Positions 46,036 through 58,400 of a DNA stretch of 64,000 bases are shown here, piece after piece. How positions within the stretch are numbered: position 1 is the first letter of the stretch; every line of letters begins with the position of its first letter. The stretch is taken from positions 74,991,521-75,055,520 of the forward strand of contig CM055096.1 in the NCBI GenBank assembly GCA_029204225.1. The letters run 5' to 3'. Origin of the DNA: Diphasiastrum complanatum (taxonomy: Eukaryota; Streptophyta; Lycopodiopsida; Lycopodiales; Lycopodiaceae). A model generated the notes under the pieces. It ran no database searches, had not been told where the DNA came from, and saw only the letters and a program-made list of their open reading frames with translations. A program made the position numbers and the translations under genes.

Positions 46036-48465
46036 AGAAGTGAAGCTGATAGAAGTCGGGTTTGACCCCCAACTAACCGTGCCAGGCTCGATCAAGGCAA
46101 GCTCTGTAAATGAACCGTCTGATGTAATCATAGGTACCTAAGGGAAGGGCAACGATAGAGATGCCAAGTTTGTCAAAAGAGGTGGGAGGCTTGAGAAAAC
46201 CAAGCCAACTGATAACCTTGGTCGTATAAGAGCTGAGATGAGATGAGAGAAGCTTGTGTATGCTCGGAAGCCTGGAATTCACTGACTTGCTAGATGTATG
46301 TGATGAGCTAGAGTATGGCATCAAGGTACATGGGCAGGATTGCATACTTTGCAACGATGATCTGATGTGGAACTAACGGCTTAGCCCGTATCATACGTGA
46401 AAGCATAGCGATTTGTAATTGTGAGACATTGGCCCAATAGACAAGGTAAGACCAGTGCACCATGCTACTGTTGCTTATAGGGCTATAGGGAAAATAATAA
46501 TGTCAAAAAGCCGACACTTACTCGAGGCATCTCGAATAGACTTACAAAACAAAATCTCTCCATTTGGGCAAGAAAAGCATGACCCTATAGCCTAAGTAAG
46601 TGTAAGAGGAAGCGATCTCCAATGGCTGATTGTCAAAAAGGAGCTCCCGTCTCAGCTTAAAGCTCCTGATGTGTCGAAGACCATTACTTTTGTCTTTCTA
46701 GTGTTAACCCCCTAGGCCCATTTGGAAAAAAGTCACGAAGGCAATCAAGTTGCTGTCGCAGGCCCTCCTTAGTAGGTGAAACTAGGACCACATCATTTGC
46801 ATAAAGAAAAATGATTATCAAGATATCTCCAAGTTTGCATCCAAAACCACCACATTGCTCAATAACCCTCTCCAGCTCGTCAATGTATAGTCCAAAAAGT
46901 GTAGGTGAGAGGGAGCATTCATGCTTCACCCCAAGAGTGCTCATGATCTGCTCAGAAATACCTCTGTCACTCCGAAAACATCCCAACACTCTCTCATCGA
47001 GTGGCCTGATAGCGAGAAGAATTGTGTCATCTGAAAAACCAAGGTCTCGTATCCGCTAGATAAGTAGGGAACATGGGATAGAGTCGAAGGCTTTCCTGAA
47101 GTCAATGAGAACAATAAACTCGCTCTCTCCAGTGTCGACCTTCCTCAATGATGGCTCTGAGGGTAAAGATATGATCTGTAGTGGAATAACGGGCTCAACA
47201 CAACATGTAATTTTCTAGTTTCAGCCTCCATACTTACAGTTGATTGAAGAATAGTGCCATACAATTTTGCAATAACATGCCCAATCATATGAGTCCAGTA
47301 GATACTAGGATTCATGGGATCACCAATTTTGTGTATGGGAAGAATGATGTTAGTGCACCCAGAAGAGGGAAAACCAAAGATAACGGCCTAGTTGAGTAAG
47401 GTGGCTAAGAGGGGTAACGACAAATCAGCTGCATGGATCAATAACTCGGATTCAAGGTTATCAATATCTCTAGCTTTACACGTGACATTATGGACCATGT
47501 CAACAACGAAGAAGGTGAACTCAAAAGGGCTATGGGAGATTGAAGTGGGTATGTTAGTATGAATAGTATATAAGGTGGTGGCATTATCAGTCCAAATGTG
47601 CAATTTATTAAGGAGTGGATGTGGAGCACAAAAATGAACTCACACCAATATGCGCCTGTGGTAGTGGTAGAACTGTAGAGAAGCCTAATAAGGCGTCTCT
47701 CTTCCAAGTCGTCATAGGCCTGCTTCTTATGATGTAGTAAGCGGGTATAGAGATGTTGTGTGGAGTGTTAGTGAAGAGGGGTGCATGCGTGACAAGGTGA
47801 TGATGGGAGCTGCATTCATCATCGTACCAAGGAGCAGATCTAGGCATGATAGATTTGTTTTTATTCTTGTGTTTGGAAGGAGGAATTTAAGGAATGATCA
47901 AAGAGAGTGGTAGAAGAGACACAAAGCTCATGTATTAGCGAGATGGAGGATGGTGATCCCATGAGATAGTCAACGACACACTGTTTGCCACTGTGAGGAT
48001 GACACACTGTCTGTCACTTGAGTTAGGCCAGAAAGCTAGACCATAAAAAATGGCCAACCAGCTACAATAAGTACTATCCCTATTGGTGATAGGGCTCACA
48101 ACATCCTTTGTAAGTCCTGGTAACTCTCAAGTCATCTCCATCAAGGGCACGTACACGAAGCTGGTCAGTAAGATCCTAGAAGTTTGTCTGTCGTGAAGCT
48201 GTCTGGCATTAAAGTCACCAATGAGAAAGATGTAAGACCTCACTCTCAATAGCTAATAATATTAGTAGAAAGGTCAATGTGAGGTGAGCACACACCCTCC
48301 ACAAAGGAAGAGGACATTGTAGGGAAATAACAAGCTGCAACAAAGACGTTCCTGTCCAGCTAGGCAACTAACGGAATCAGATCCTGTCCAATAGCGACTG
48401 CTAACTGCACATAGTACCTTAATCCTATTTGTAAAGTACAGACTAAGCATTCTTTTAATCAATTA
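46010..48465 (-). mobile_element. LINE remnant L2, truncated at both ends
   Basis: Minus strand, left to right reversed: an endonuclease part begins near 48462 (CYFPT, then GDFNAR-like at about 48200), RT lies at 46989-46684, and the late connection (LPLGTYDYIRRFIYRA) at about 46110. It matches the order of the LINE at 6316-10461. The endonuclease start is missing (normal 5' truncation). The C-terminal zinc domain is missing where it meets the copia LTR. Multiple frameshifts. Confidence 0.82.
46684..46989 (-). pseudogene. LINE L2 reverse-transcriptase core
   Basis: MSTLGVKHECSLSPTLFGLY and IDELERVIEQCGGFG match the LINE at 9220-9310. The polymerase box reads LYANDVVLVS, with Asn replacing the first Asp of YADD, which should inactivate it. 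Confidence 0.85.
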
Positions 48466-48900
48466 GCCATGTTTATATATTCAACAACATATCAATTGCT
48501 CAGTTACTGACTTAGTCACTGGATTGAACGTTCGGAGCGCAATTATTTGATCTTTCTCTTTGTTATCATAGAGTATCGTTTCAGAAAGATCGCGACTCTG
48601 CCTGCATTCAAAATTGTACACTTTACGACTGAATAATTTTTGTTCCAATAATTTGAGTTGTGTATGTCGTGTTGAATGCATCTTTATTCAGTTTCGATTG
48701 ATTCATAACATGCAGACAAATCGATTCGTAGATTAAAGTGTTCTATGACTGATAATCTGTGTTGATCATAAAGCTCTAAGTACTGTCTATATCATTCCGC
48801 TTCCGCAAATTAAATCTAAATCAATCTACTCCGTGAGGATAGTCCGCTGCCCATATTTCCAGCCTATCCTGACAAGTCTTTTGTTAATGCGTTCAAGGTT
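48466..48900. other. Unassigned, possible LTR-like sequence
   Basis: Lies between the LINE 5' truncation point and the SINE-like insertion. No coding homology. I cannot find its partner copy in the window. Confidence 0.3.
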
Positions 48901-48915
48901 CTACAAACATAAATG

Positions 48916-49001
48916 CTTCTTGGTTTCCAAGGGGAGGCTCGAACCTGGGACCAAAGAAACTTTGGATGCCAAGCCAACCAACTGAGCCAACCCCGTTGGG
49001 T
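48916..49001 (-). mobile_element. tRNA-derived SINE-like insertion, 86 bp, with 14-bp target duplication
   Basis: On the minus strand, an A-box TGGCTCAGTTGG and a B-box GGTTCGAGCC lie at pol III promoter spacing, within a body that starts ACCCAACGGGG and ends in a short A-rich tail (GGAAACCAAGAAG). TACAAACATAAATG occurs perfectly at 48902-48915 and 49002-49015 on both sides, as a retroposition duplication. CCAACGGGG near the 5' end can pair with CCCCTTGG near the 3' end with one bulge. The size is close to a tRNA and far shorter than most plant SINEs. Confidence 0.82.
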
Positions 49002-49562
49002 TACAAACATAAATGGTGGAGAGAGGTACACAAACGATGTGATCTTGATTGCACCATCAAAAGCCCTATCAACATTTCACCTTGGGAAACATAGCCTCAT
49101 CACATAGATTCTTGGGGTGCAGTTTTTACGGCCTATATCAGCATGATGCCGATAGGCATGATAAACGTAAGGAATCTCAACTCCCCTTTATCGACTTTTG
49201 AGAAAGGATGCTTCCAGACACATCTCCAAGATGCTCTTACAAAGCAGAGTTCCCAATCAATTCGCAATTCAATTTGTTTTGACAGTTTGAATTAACCTGG
49301 TCCAAGACGTTTTTTTTTCAAAAAATATGCTTAATTTTTTTTGTTTGTTAAATCACTAATCGATTGAAACTGTTTGAATCACAATTTTTTGGAAGGTATT
49401 AATTTTTGTTTGTTATAGATATGCATTTATATGTTTGTGCGATACTGAGCTGCATATGCATTCTTTAGTTCCGAGCAGTGGTTTTCTTTAATGATTGGTC
49501 CTCCTGAGCTTTGTTTTGTGCTGGATTGGATGATCTTGATTTAGTTTCTTTGAAATGTTCAG

Positions 49563-49661
49563 GATACAAGCCAGAGCTGGTGGCTGGTCACCATCAGCAA
49601 GATTCAGAGATGCAGGAAAAAAATAGCAGAAAAACTGTATCATCCTGTGACAAGCAAGCAG
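49563..49661 (+). CDS. Helicase gene, candidate exon 1 of those seen
   Basis: Between TGTTCAG and GTAGCC. In phase 0 it encodes 33 residues (DTSQSWWLVTISKIQRCRKK...). The longer ORF across it is in another frame and would not join the next exon. Unconserved to my eye, so support is splice-site and phase only. Confidence 0.45.
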
Positions 49662-52353
49662 GTAGCCAATTCAGACATGCTGGTTGCCTTCTAATCGATT
49701 CTGGGTTTTGTTTTGTAGCTAGTTCTGATAGGTTGCTCAACTGACTTTTCCACTAACACTGATCAAGTATAAAGCAACTGAAAAACTTTATGCTCTGGAA
49801 AAATATTGTCTCAGATGATAAGGAACTGTCCAGTCTCCATGAGGAGGATCTGCATCTTGCTAGTTCACAAATCGACCTACCTGTGGCCATGTCCAAACCT
49901 GAGGAATATGTGGATTGCAAGCATGAGTCAATAACAGGCAATCCAGCTGCCTGTGTTGAGTCAGATGGAAAAGCCTTGCTCTCAAAGGATGGTTTTAAGA
50001 GGTCTGATCTGAAAACTTGGTCAGGTGAATCGGAGAAAAAGAAAAGGAAGCTTGCAAGCCCAATTTTCAGCAGTCTTACACTGGAACCGGCCATTGATTT
50101 TGTGAGGCCAAATCTTTTGTTAGTTGATGAAAAGGCACACCATCGCAAAAAAAATGGCAGTCGGTCTTCAGAACAGGGGTCAGAGTTGGTGAGAAACACA
50201 GCCTGCTCACATTCAGGTGGCCCAAATAGTGAGTCAAGTAAAAGTGAATCTGGTGGTATGTTCCGTGGCACCCTTCCGAAGGTAAGTCTGTATTATAGTT
50301 TATAGCATACTCAGTTCTAGCTGCAGTTAGCTTTACGAATGGAAATTACATCAAACCCTAACCCTACATTCTAGAACTTCTCAACAATGGAGGCAGAGCG
50401 ATTGAAATGCATCTCGCCTGCTTATTCATCAATGGTATCAGAGCCACAGAGGTTAATCAGAGCCTCTTGCTCCTATCAGAGCTTCTGATATAGCTTAGGA
50501 GCTATCAGATCCAAGAAATCGAACATTCAAAACAAGGAACCAAAAAATAAGCTGAAGAACACAGTTCACAACAATGGCATCTATAAGCAGCATACAGTCG
50601 AAGATCTGCACAATTCTCGACTCAGCTGGGTCTAACTTCCTAGCATGGAAGGTGAAGACCCCTCTCATATTAAAGGGAGAAGGGCTATGGCCAGGGGTAG
50701 ATGGCACCGAAGAGATGCCTACAACCACTGGCAAAGAGCTACGAGAATGGAGAGAAAAGAATGAAAAGTCAGTAGCCGTGTTATCTTCATCCATCAAAGA
50801 TAGCCTAACGCTTGACCTCGCGACACTCTCTAATGCAAAGGCCACAACATATCAAAGGACTTACGTCATAAGATCATCATGTTCTTAGTTGATCTTAAGG
50901 CTTCATGACTGTCAAAGTCACATATATCATCATTCATAATTCAAAAATTTCCTTTACTTGTGTTTTCTTTACAAGACTTAATCTTTTCCTTTTTCTATGC
51001 ATTGGAGAACTTTTACTTTAAATCATAAGGAATCAAGATATTCCTTGTATTGGCTACGATAAGCCATTTTCAAAATTATACCAAATTTCATCTACTTAAC
51101 TTGTTCATGTCATGCAAAAGTTCACCTTTAAGTATTCAAGTCAAACAAATCTTGATACAACTCTTTTATATTGACGATTCTATTTTGCTTTCCAAAGCAT
51201 TCCTAGACCTGCATTTAAAACAATCCTTTGATTCTAACGGACAATCGATGTGATTAAGGAAAAACTCCCCTTGTTTTATTAGTATGGCCTTCAATGATTG
51301 AATGACCGTGACTAGTTTCGGGTTGCATGTTTTTGATATGCGCGACCTTCTGGTTCTTCGCAAGTAGGCGTCCAGTGTTTCATTGTCGTCAGGTTCTTCG
51401 TCATAGTCTTTGTCTTCTTGATTCTTTCCATGCAGTACTTGCTTCTTGAAACAAAAGGCCTTTTAAACATCGGATGAAGCTCTATGATCTTCTGCATGCA
51501 TAAACATGCAAGGTCTTCACATCAAGTTCACGAAATATTAAACCTTAGCTTTGATACCAAACTGTGAACTCGAAGGGAAGGTCTCTCCTAAAATCTTAAA
51601 GGCCAATGGACTTATTGATTTATCATTCACATAAAACAAGTCTTGAATAAACTCAAATGAAAATCAAATTAGACTTTAAAACTCGAAAACAATGGATCAC
51701 ATATAATTCATTCACATACAACAAAAGCACTGAGGGGTCAAGATGGGGACCTCTCCCCGAAGGATATCTCTTTTCATTATGCAAAACCAATTGGCCTATG
51801 CCAATTGCATATACATTGGATTCCAAAAAGGGTCTCAAAATAGGAACATAAACTTAGTTCCTTTCAATGGACTTAATTCCAAATCTAGCTTATCAGAAGC
51901 ATAAGATTTTCTTCATAAATCTTAATTCTTTCGACATGCAATCATGAAGGATCATAGAAACTTGACATGCAATCATGATTGATCATAGAAACTTGACATG
52001 CAACAGAAAATGAGCAAGCTACAGTTACATGCAAGGGCAAATAAACAAACTATAGTTACATGCAAGTGCAATCATCAGAGAAATGCACGCATGCAAAAGT
52101 TTCGAAAATCATAACACATGCATGCAACCAGTTTTTGGGTTGTTTCGAAGTGGAAATCTTGAATCAAGGTCATAAGATCATTTTAGACAGTTCATAACCT
52201 GTAGAAGGACGAGTTTTGGGAAGAAAGAGCTTTTTCATATTTAATTGGTTGCTGGATTTTTGGTAGTCGTAGTGGGCCGAGTTAGAGGAATGGCCAATAC
52301 TAGATTATGGTGCAGATACACCAAGAATGGAGATGCAGCACAAGAGAGATGGT

Positions 52354-52406
<53 letters not shown>

Positions 52407-55400
52407 TTGAGCTTCCAAATCCTCCAATCCAAAATTTACCATAGCCTCCTTGAGCCAATGCTTCAATCTTCTTCTCCAAAGCACCTGTACACAAGAACAA
52501 ACAAGAGGGAAGATCTTGGATGCAAAATCATAGAATCCTCTTGGTAGAGGGGCGCATTTCCACTTATATAGAGAGTGGGGAGTCATTCCCAAGTGAGTGA
52601 GGTGTCAAGTTCAAGTGCATGAGGTGTGGAGAAGACTCCATTTGGACTATAGGTGAAGTGGAGTGCATGAATGAGGTGTATTAGTTAGAGAGGGTGAATT
52701 GGTGAGGTGTACAAGTTTGGGAGAGAGATTGGGATGAGTTGGATGGAGAAGTAGGAGTGTAGGAGGGCGCCCAATTCTAGGTGTCAAAGAGCCTAGAATG
52801 CATGTGGCAAAGTAGGTGGGTGGTAGGTGCTACAAAGTTTAATCTTGACTTTTATTTACATATAGTTTTTCATTGTCACAACTTGGGAATTCACCCAAGT
52901 GCAATCTTCCTAGGGAAAAGCCAAAGTATATGCCCATCTTGTTTTGCATGATAGTCATTGATTCATTGGCACTTTTTTCTAGAGGTTGCCCATCCTCAAT
53001 CATGGTCATTGGCATTTTTTTCTAGAGGTTTCTCATCCTCAATCATGGTGGATAGGGTCAAAAGGGAGATCAGACCCTTGGCCTTGTTCTGTTCTTTATA
53101 GACTCCTCTGAGCCTTCATTATAGACTTAGAAATAAGCCTTCTTGGATAACGGTCTTGAGCTTTGAAAGCTTCTTGTTCCATTTCTTGTCCTTCAGGCAC
53201 TTTCATAAGTACCTGCACACACCTTCAAAGTAAGGTCAGTCCTTAAGCCCAGAAGGCTTCTTATTCTTGTTGTGGTTCTTCAGGTACTTTCGTGAGTACC
53301 TGCACATACCTTCAAAGAAAGGTCAGTATTCATACCATCAGACATAGCTCATATAAGATTCTTAGTTCTACAGGTTTCAATGCCTGTTACTCAAATCATT
53401 AAAGCAATAAATTCATACAATATCTAAAAAAAATATTGATCATTGATAATTTCATATCGTCAAAGTTTATATGGAGTTTGAAGCTGGGAAAGTCTTTATT
53501 ACTTTGGGGCAATTTGTCTCTACAAATTACAACAGGCTGATGGAAGTATTGCCATCTTTCTCGCTAGACAGACTTGACTTCTTTAAGTTCAAAGTCAATG
53601 TGAAGATAATCTAATAGTTTTGAGCATCGAACATGCAAGTTAAAAGTTGCAACATTGAGAATTTAGACTTTAAAATGCACCTGCTTGAAGTGAGATCCGT
53701 GCATATGTTCAACTACTCTCCCAATCTGTCCATGAACTCATAAAGAAGGCCCAAAGTGACCATCTCTATTCGTGAGGCGCAAGACTGTGTAAATGGTCTG
53801 CAGCCCCATGACAATAGCATGTGCCTCATCCGTTGATAGCATACTAGTCTCGAACTTCCGTGACTTGGGCTCTCGTGATGGCCCCCCCAATCTTGCCAAT
53901 GGTTTGAAACCACCATTTGCCTCAAGCTGCTATGCACCTTCAAGAGGCGCTCCAAAACAAAGAACATGTATGCAAACCTATATAGTTAGTAACCATGGAC
54001 CAGTTAGAACTTAGAAGAGTAGTATGTACTCTGTATCATCATGTACGTACGACAGGTCAAGAACCAAGACTCAAGTTTCAATGTCATTGAGCACTCAAGC
54101 AATCTAAAAATTACAATGTAGTATATTGTATGTGCAAATGATTTGTGAAAGGAATTTGGAATTTGGAAACAACTTGGTGGGGGCACGTTCTACAACATCC
54201 AAGGTCGAAAAGGATCTGAGCATGGAAAGGACCTTGGGACGCTTGTTGATAAACCTCACCAAGAATCGTGCCACTCCCACAATCTCCTTGACCCAAGGCA
54301 ATGACCCAAGGCAATTTAGCTATATCCTCAACAAGGAGGTCTAGGCAATGGGCAACACAGGGTGTCCAAAAAATATGGGGATAGGTCTTATTAACAAGCC
54401 TTCCCATGGCCACACAATTCGAAGCATTGTTTGTAATGACTTGTATAATCAATGATCAATCAATGTTTAAACTTGAGTGACGAGTCTTGAATCAAATTTC
54501 AAGAATGGATTAATAATAGCTAAAATTCAAAGTTCAAACAAAGGCCATTGACCACCACATTCAACAATAAACATTGACATTTGACATTTGACAACCAATT
54601 TAAATTACCTGAACAACATTCGTTGGCCCCATCTGATATGGCCAAGCATATACTCGCCTGTAATCACGGTGCCTGAAAGCGACAGTTTTGCGACTCAATC
54701 CATATTCCATCACCAATGCACACAGCATAGTGGCAAGCGCATGCTGCATATTGGAGATTTGGAACTTTCAACTTTGGAAACTTGAAAGGTATCTTACCTA
54801 CCTCAGAAGTGTCGATGGCGCGAAGGAACATTGTGCCCATATAAGAAGAGACCATTATATTGATGACATGTCTCTTCCTTGCATCACTCCATCCATCAGA
54901 GATGATGAAAGACAACAATGAAACATTCATACAAATTACAATACATATTAGTAATTCATTATTACTATATGACCCAAGTTGCAACTTGCAATAGTCACGA
55001 GTCATGACTTAACCTGATGGGCTCTAGCTCTCTGCTCACTTCATGTCTCTCCTGGAGCACCTTTCTAGTCCTCAACTGCTCCATGCTAGGCCCTCTCCAC
55101 TCTGAACCAATCCGGGAAACAGCTAACATTGCCTTCTCCCATTCAGGTGTCGCCACTAAGGTGGAAGGGGAGGTCACATACAAAGAAGAGCCTCCTGATA
55201 GCAATCCGGGCAAGGTCCGTGTTCTCTTGCCTGTATGATGACACACCCTTTCACTCCTTTCTCCACTCCTAACTTCTAACATTACTTCCAAATTCAACTT
55301 CCAACTTCCAAGTTCAAGCTTCACTCCTTAAAAACCTACAAATTCAATGCACATCCTTTCTCCCCTATCAAGGCTCAAGCATCATTCTCTCTCTCCCTTC

Positions 55401-58400
55401 TCTCCTCTTTCACCCATTCACTCCTCTCTTGACTCTATTAAGCTCACTCTTCTAACTTTTTTTTCACCTTCTTCAAAGTTCAAACTTCACTCCCTAAACT
55501 ATCTCTCATCATTCACACTCCCTCCCTAGATCCACAATGTACATTCTCTCTCCCCTATCAATCATGATTCTCTCCCCTAAATCCACACTCTCCAAGTCTC
55601 TCAAGAGCAAAGGTGCACTTTTCTCTCTTGCATGAACCTCAATGAACTCGAATTGGGCCCTCGGTGGAAAAATTCCTGGAAATGATTTGGGTCCCCAGCC
55701 GATTTGAATCGGCTGATTCCGAATTGGTTCAGAATCGCCGATTCTTTGGCTTTGAATCGGCGATTCATGCAACTATAGCTCCATCCAGGAACTTCCTTTG
55801 AATATTGGGGTAAACAGCATCAATTTGCTAGTGCATGATTAATGATCACTATTTCTTTGAGACCCTTGTAAAAAGCAATCACAGTAGTTCTCATAATTCC
55901 ATCGAAAGTAAGCTGGTCCTTGTCCATGCTTGATACAAATGTGCTGAAAGATTCTTTTACTGTTTTCTCCCTTCAGAAGCTGGTTGGTTGCTGCAAAGTG
56001 CCTGTCCTAAGCCCTAAACTTGAAACCCTTCATTGTATTGTGCATTTGTAAAAATTTTGTCGGTAGGCATCGTTCGTCTTTGCCTTGCTGTATGCATATT
56101 ATATAGCGTAGCTCAATGTTTCTTAAATTTATTTCTTTTGGGTAGATTGCTGTGTTAAGATTATGAAGGTTTTAACTGTAAATATAGGTCATCTCCAGAG
56201 GTTTGAATGGTGCGAGTTTGGGGAGTAAGCAGGAACTTTCACTTAACCAAGACAAAGTGAGAACTGAAGGATCTTCTTTGCTGCTTCCTAAGGCGAAACC
56301 AGGCCAATGTTTTGATCAGGCAGTTTTGTCACTTCAGGGCCTTTTGGATCAACCAGGAAATGTGGATACAAGATGGTTGTCTCAAGAAGAGTTGCCACTT
56401 GGGTTTGCATCTTGCCAGGAATACAAAGCTAGACTCCAACCACTTATCATCCGAGAATGCAAAGCAATGATGAGTTGCTGGGTGAAAGAGAAAGATCAGA
56501 TAAAGCTGGAAATAACACAGAAGTTAAATTTGCAACGTAAGATATATGTAAAACAACCTGGAAGTAAATGGGTGTTTCTCAAGTTATTATTATGGCAACT
56601 CAACTGAGAACAGATTGGAAGGCTTAATCAGCCATTTTACTGTAGGATCCTGTGGTTTATATGATAACATTCAAGTCCAACTAATCACTTGAGTGCTTTG
56701 TGTGTATGTGTACAGAATTCTCTACTGACTCCTCTAGAGGTGACCTTGTCTTATGGGAGCTACGGTGCCTTGAATCCAAGGGGATCTATTGTGAAGTTGA
56801 AGCTAGACATGTTCTTGGTGGTCCTCAACATTTTTTTAAAAATGACCTTGTTTTGATAATACTACCTCCATTGTGCACAATTCGGGTGGCAATAGTACAT
56901 CATGACAAGCCTCTTGTGATCCTTCGAATGCGAGCCGATCCTGATTCGAATATTAGGAATGTATGCATACCTCTGCCTTTTCTTATACACATGCTGTTAT
57001 AATGGCTGATATTTTCTTTAGCTTACTGGCAATTCAATATTGGGTTCATGAGAAAAATAGTATGATGCCTTCTGGGAGTAATACTAAAATATTAAAAACT
57101 TTTGTCATAGAAAATGATTTTTCTTCAACGTGGATCATGCCTTCAGTTAATGAAGTAGGATTATTGCTGCAGTGCTTTATACGATCGCTGGGAAATATGC
57201 AACCTTTGAAGCGCATATACAAAGCCGTCTGTCATGTGGATACTATTGTTGATCCCTTAAGGTTCCAATTGCTACATCCGTTGGCCAATGACAACTTATT
57301 GATGTCTAGTTCAAATACTGCTGAAACCAAACATAGCATATCTATTAAATCAAGGACTGTGACTTCATGGTTACTGGCTTCATCATTCAACTCACAGCAA
57401 TTGCATGCCATTGATGCCCTTCTGCAGCTCTCAGAAGGGTTTTTTCTGGTTCAAGGTGAGAAACTTTGATACCTTTACTCACGACATGAGGTGGTGACAT
57501 CCTTGATCAAACATAAGAGGCATTCTTCAAAATTTTTGCTTTTGAAAAGGGAAAGACATATCGATTTATATATGTTCTTTGAGTCTTGCTTGGAGTCAGT
57601 ATCATGTATCTGATTGGATAGTCGAGCTGAAGTTACATTTTGATGGGCAGGATGACCACAACATGTTTGAATCATACGAGAAAGACACCATACTTTGAAA
57701 TGTTAGGGGAGGAAAAATGTACTCCAGAGTCCAATTTGAAGATAGAAGTTAATGGAACTCACTTTTTGTGTGAAGGTGTGGTCGGTTGATAAGAACAAAT
57801 CTTTCAAGAGCTAAGAAAATTCATCAATTTCACGGTAAAAGTACGCATCCTTCGCATACATGTCCTTCAAGATGCTCAATATTAAGAATGTCTTCAACCA
57901 TGTTGAATCTCTTCAAGATCTTCAAGCTAGCAAAGTTGAGATGTCCAAACGTAGCATGCCATAATTCAGCCAACTCCAAAGAATGTGAACTTGATGCAAC
58001 AAGACAAAAAGATGATGAGGCTCTTCGCTCATAGGTATTCATAAGGAACAATCCACCACGTAATGTTCCCGAAGCAATGATCATAAGAGATCTCTTTGGG
58101 TCTTTGATAAGACATTTGTCTTCTTTGAATTCCACAACCAATCCTTGGTTCATAATTGTAGAGATCGAAATGAGATTCTTTTTTATTTTTGGAACATAAA
58201 GTACATTTCGAATGTACTTCTCCTCACCATTGGGTAAGATAATGGGGATCACTCCATTACCTTTGATAGGATAAGAGGTGTTATCAACACCTTGAACTTT
58301 GCTTCCATCATGCACTTTCACAAGCTTTGTGAAGACCTCTTTGTGATAAGTCATATGACGTGTGGCACCGCTATCAATCACCCAATCAATAGATGAAAAA

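Larger units (their letters stand above)
50891..53690. other. Intronic sequence without recognised coding, simple and tandem repeats
   Basis: Only the primer-site-like motif at 51550, the (GA)n tract and two tandem duplications stand out. ORFs over the (GA)n tract are artefacts. Confidence 0.45.
50282..56187 (+). other. Helicase intron of 5.9 kb containing TE fragments
   Basis: From GTAAGT (50282) to TATAG (56187). It holds a copia gag fragment, a possible minus-strand copia LTR, a (GA)n tract, tandem repeats and a hAT remnant. No other host exon recognised. Confidence 0.65.

Noticed and set aside
48916-49001. A functional tRNA gene
   Set aside because: A and B boxes are good, but no proper anticodon arm can be drawn and a perfect target duplication flanks it, which fits a retroposon better.
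49511-49744. 77-codon ORF at the first helicase exon
   Set aside because: Wrong frame: it cannot join the next exon in phase, whereas the phase-0 reading between splice sites can.
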